This document shows, one piece after another, positions 62,450 to 64,000 of a stretch of DNA of 64,000 nucleotides (position 1 is the first letter of the stretch; each line of letters starts with the position of its first letter). The notes under the pieces are model-generated. The model searched no databases. It had not been told where the DNA came from and saw nothing but the letters and a program-made list of their open reading frames with translations. The DNA comes from Paraclostridium hominis (GTDB lineage: Bacteria > Bacillota > Clostridia > Peptostreptococcales > Peptostreptococcaceae), in NCBI RefSeq assembly GCF_014306135.1, contig NZ_JACRWD010000001.1:1488001-1552000 (forward strand). Direction: 5' to 3'. A program made the translations under genes and the position numbers.

Positions 62450-62539
62450 TTACCCTTGATCTTTTTTATAAAGAGTATATACATTATATCCACCTAATAA
62501 AACAGCAAAAATTAATAAAATTAATTTGGAGATACTCAT
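62450..62539 (-). CDS. Small membrane peptide, 29 residues
   Basis: Begins MSISKLILLIFAVLLGGYNV and ends YTLYKKDQG. One membrane helix (4-21) and a basic tail. GAGGTG stands six bases before the ATG and a terminator-like hairpin follows. Resembles in form single-helix regulators or type I toxins but not in sequence. Not recognised. Confidence 0.55.
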   Translation of the reverse strand: MSISKLILLIFAVLLGGYNVYTLYKKDQG

Positions 62540-62648
62540 TTTATCACCTCAAAAGATGTATTATTATAATATATTTTGTTTATTTTTTTGAAATTTAGTC
62601 ATTTTATTATAAATCACTTTTATTACTTATGTTTTAAATGTACTGTTT

Positions 62649-62679
62649 AAGAGGATATATTAAAACACTATACCTTCTA
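62649..62679 (-). terminator. Degenerate hairpin of GAGGGTATAGT repeat family
   Basis: Minus strand AGAAGGTATAGTGTTTTAATATATCCTCTT. Stem weakened by changes; follows the Mor-like gene. Confidence 0.5.
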
Positions 62680-62934
62680 TTACTTTTCTTTTAGTATATT
62701 TCTTATTTGTGATTGGCTTATTTGATATTTTCTAGATAAAATTTTTATATCTCCATTAAATTCTTTTTTTATATTTTTATTTCTTAAGCTTAGGATTAAG
62801 GTTTGTTCTTTTGGTATGTATATGGAACTTCCTCCCATGTATTTTACTAGTTTTTTAAAGTTTTCTATTCCTATTAGTTGAGCTAAATCTTGATTGTTTT
62901 GGGGTATTTCTTTGATAGTTATTTTTTCAATCAT
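62680..62934 (-). CDS. Mor-family-like DNA-binding protein
   Basis: 84 residues from the ATG at 62934, seven bases after GGAGTG. LAQLIGIENFKKLVKYMGGSSIYIPKEQTL then a helix-turn-helix RNKNIKKEFNGDIKILSRKYQISQSQIRNIL, the Mor/Middle operon regulator pattern found in many clostridia. May control phage-like or host genes. No phage genes adjoin it. Confidence 0.75.
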   Translation of the reverse strand: MIEKITIKEIPQNNQDLAQLIGIENFKKLVKYMGGSSIYIPKEQTLILSLRNKNIKKEFNGDIKILSRKYQISQSQIRNILKEK

Positions 62935-63121
62935 TTTTTTCACTCCTTTTATTTAATTATATTAGCTATTTTAAAAGAAGTGGTGTGGCTAGTTGGCTCA
63001 AAGGTTGCCTTTATTATATAATGCGAAGTAAATATATTTTAGATATCATATAGATAAATATGAATTTATAAGTATATTTGTTATAATATTTCATAAATAA
63101 AAATTCTAGGGGGAACTTGGT

Positions 63122-63691
63122 GTGAATACAGCGACATTTCTAGATATATTAACAGTAGCAGAAAAACTAAAATGCAATACTAGGCACTCATGGACATCAA
63201 GCGGACGTCATGAAAGTGTGGCAGAACATAGCTGGCGTATTGCATTAATGGCATTATTAATGCGTGATGAATTCCCGGATATTGATATGGACAAGGTAAT
63301 TCGTATGTGTTTAATTCATGATTTAGGGGAAGCCTTTACTGGTGATATTCCTACTTTTGAGAAAAAAGAAGAAGATAGTAAAAAAGAGGATGAGGCATTT
63401 TTTAAATGGATTTCAACTTTCCCTACTCCTTATCGTGAGGAATTCACAGAACTTTTAAAGGAAATGAATGAACGTAAGACTGATGAAGCAAAGCTTTACA
63501 AAGCATTAGATAATTTAGAAGCAGTCATTCAACATAACGAGGCGGATATTAGTACTTGGATTCCGCTAGAATATGACTTACAGTTTACTTATGGTTCGGA
63601 TAAGGTTGATTTTTCTCCTTATTTAAAAGAGCTAAAAAAAGAAATAGACAAAAGAACGACAGAAAAAATAGCTCAAAAAAGTGAAGCTTAG
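63122..63691 (+). CDS. HD domain protein, YfbR-like 5'-deoxynucleotidase
   Basis: 189 residues, GTG start after GGGGGAAC. HD motif: H in SVAEHSW (residue 36), CLIHDLGEAFTGD (H-D near 67), D near 130 (ALDNLEAVIQHNEADIS). Family members hydrolyse deoxynucleoside 5'-monophosphates. Codon use (CGT, ATT, GGA, CCG) and higher GC than its neighbours suggest recent transfer. Confidence 0.85.
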   Translation: MNTATFLDILTVAEKLKCNTRHSWTSSGRHESVAEHSWRIALMALLMRDEFPDIDMDKVIRMCLIHDLGEAFTGDIPTFEKKEEDSKKEDEAFFKWISTFPTPYREEFTELLKEMNERKTDEAKLYKALDNLEAVIQHNEADISTWIPLEYDLQFTYGSDKVDFSPYLKELKKEIDKRTTEKIAQKSEA

Positions 63692-63718
63692 TTATTTAGA
63701 ATTGACTATATCGCAAGT

Positions 63719-63758
63719 AAATAAAACGTATCACAATTAAGTGATACGTTTTATTTTT
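63719..63758 (+). terminator. Terminator of YfbR-like gene
   Basis: AATAAAACGTATCAC, loop AATTAA, GTGATACGTTTTATT, then T-tract. Confidence 0.9.
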
Positions 63759-63833
63759 TTCTCAAATACTTTCTTTGATGATTTTTCTATGTCACCTCTA
63801 TACTTATGTTAACAAGTTAAGGAGGTGATTTAA

Positions 63834-64000
63834 ATGGCAGTTTCTGAAACTAAGAATCCATCAGCTTTAAAGATAAAGTTAGATGCTGGTCTTAATGATG
63901 ATGGTAAGACTATTGTAAAAAGTAGGACTTATAATAATGTTCGTCCTGATGCTACTAGTCAAGATGTATTAGATGTTGCTAAGGCTATTATAAATCTTCA
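63834..64000 (+). CDS. DUF1659 domain protein (3' truncated by window)
   Basis: First 55 residues: MAVSETKNPSALKIKLDAGL with NDDGKTIVKSRTYNNVRPDA and TSQDVLDVAKAI. Matches DUF1659, a small family usually followed by a DUF2922 gene. AAGGAGGTG precedes the ATG. Function unknown; the gene continues beyond the window. Confidence 0.8.
   Translation, partial: MAVSETKNPSALKIKLDAGLNDDGKTIVKSRTYNNVRPDATSQDVLDVAKAIINL

Noticed and set aside
62293..62598. Plus-strand ORF of 101 codons
   Set aside because: No ribosome site, crosses a terminator hairpin and lies antisense to a better-supported small peptide gene.

Overview
The window is very AT-rich DNA with short intergenic gaps, strong GGAGG-type ribosome binding sites and many U-tailed terminators, as expected of a Firmicute of class Clostridia. 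A type I-B CRISPR-Cas locus whose repeat resembles that of Clostridioides difficile, a bile salt hydrolase, a 7-alpha-hydroxysteroid dehydrogenase of the Clostridium absonum/sordellii type, a BFD-like protein, MocR, Crp/Fnr and Bce-type regulators suggest a gut-associated member of Peptostreptococcaceae (Paraclostridium/Paeniclostridium-like). This placement is inference from gene content only. No rRNA or tRNA gene was seen.

Layout. 1-5.2 kb: end of an ABC-2 exporter, a GNAT enzyme and a BtuFCD-type metal-chelate importer. 5.5-8.5 kb: a PspA envelope-stress operon and a small alarmone synthetase. 8.6-15.4 kb: a LexA-like DNA-binding domain behind its own SOS-box-like palindrome, a GGDEF protein, a MocR regulator, a PepSY/two-component operon and a ferredoxin plus membrane Fe-S protein. 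15.4-18 kb: two copies of a 32-codon hydrophobic peptide gene with duplicated flanks, another tiny peptide gene and a 146-nt multi-stem element. 18.2-31 kb: bile salt hydrolase, Crp regulator, D-Ala-D-Ala ligase, amidohydrolase/LysR pair, a dead ABC-F gene that keeps an intact attenuation leader, and 7-alpha-HSDH. 31-36 kb: a complete Bce-type antimicrobial peptide sensing and resistance module. 36-49 kb: an accessory, decaying region with gene fragments, nonsense and frameshift pseudogenes, a degenerate second copy of an acetyltransferase gene, a third copy of the small peptide gene and two YcxB-like paralogues that seem to start at ATA. 49.6-56.9 kb: a 16-repeat CRISPR array, its leader, and cas5-cas7-cas8-cas6 and cas3, with no cas1/cas2/cas4. 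57-64 kb: an ABC-2 transporter, cold-shock protein, small membrane peptides, a Mor-like protein, a YfbR-like nucleotidase and the start of a DUF1659 gene.

The most unusual signals are: (1) a family of three monocistronic 32-codon peptide genes (one stopped early), each behind a conserved promoter with two direct repeats 22 bp apart and a weak -35, the pattern of LytTR-type activation; (2) a single degenerate CRISPR repeat (25 of 29 matches) in the 5' leader of cas3, which could make cas3 mRNA a Cas6 substrate; (3) a promoter, leader ORF and two alternative hairpins in front of an ABC-F gene with three disabling lesions; (4) two adjacent paralogues with optimally spaced ribosome binding sites before ATA codons; (5) an unidentified multi-stem element upstream of the bile salt hydrolase gene. 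Bile salt hydrolase and 7-alpha-HSDH would act in sequence on conjugated bile acids.
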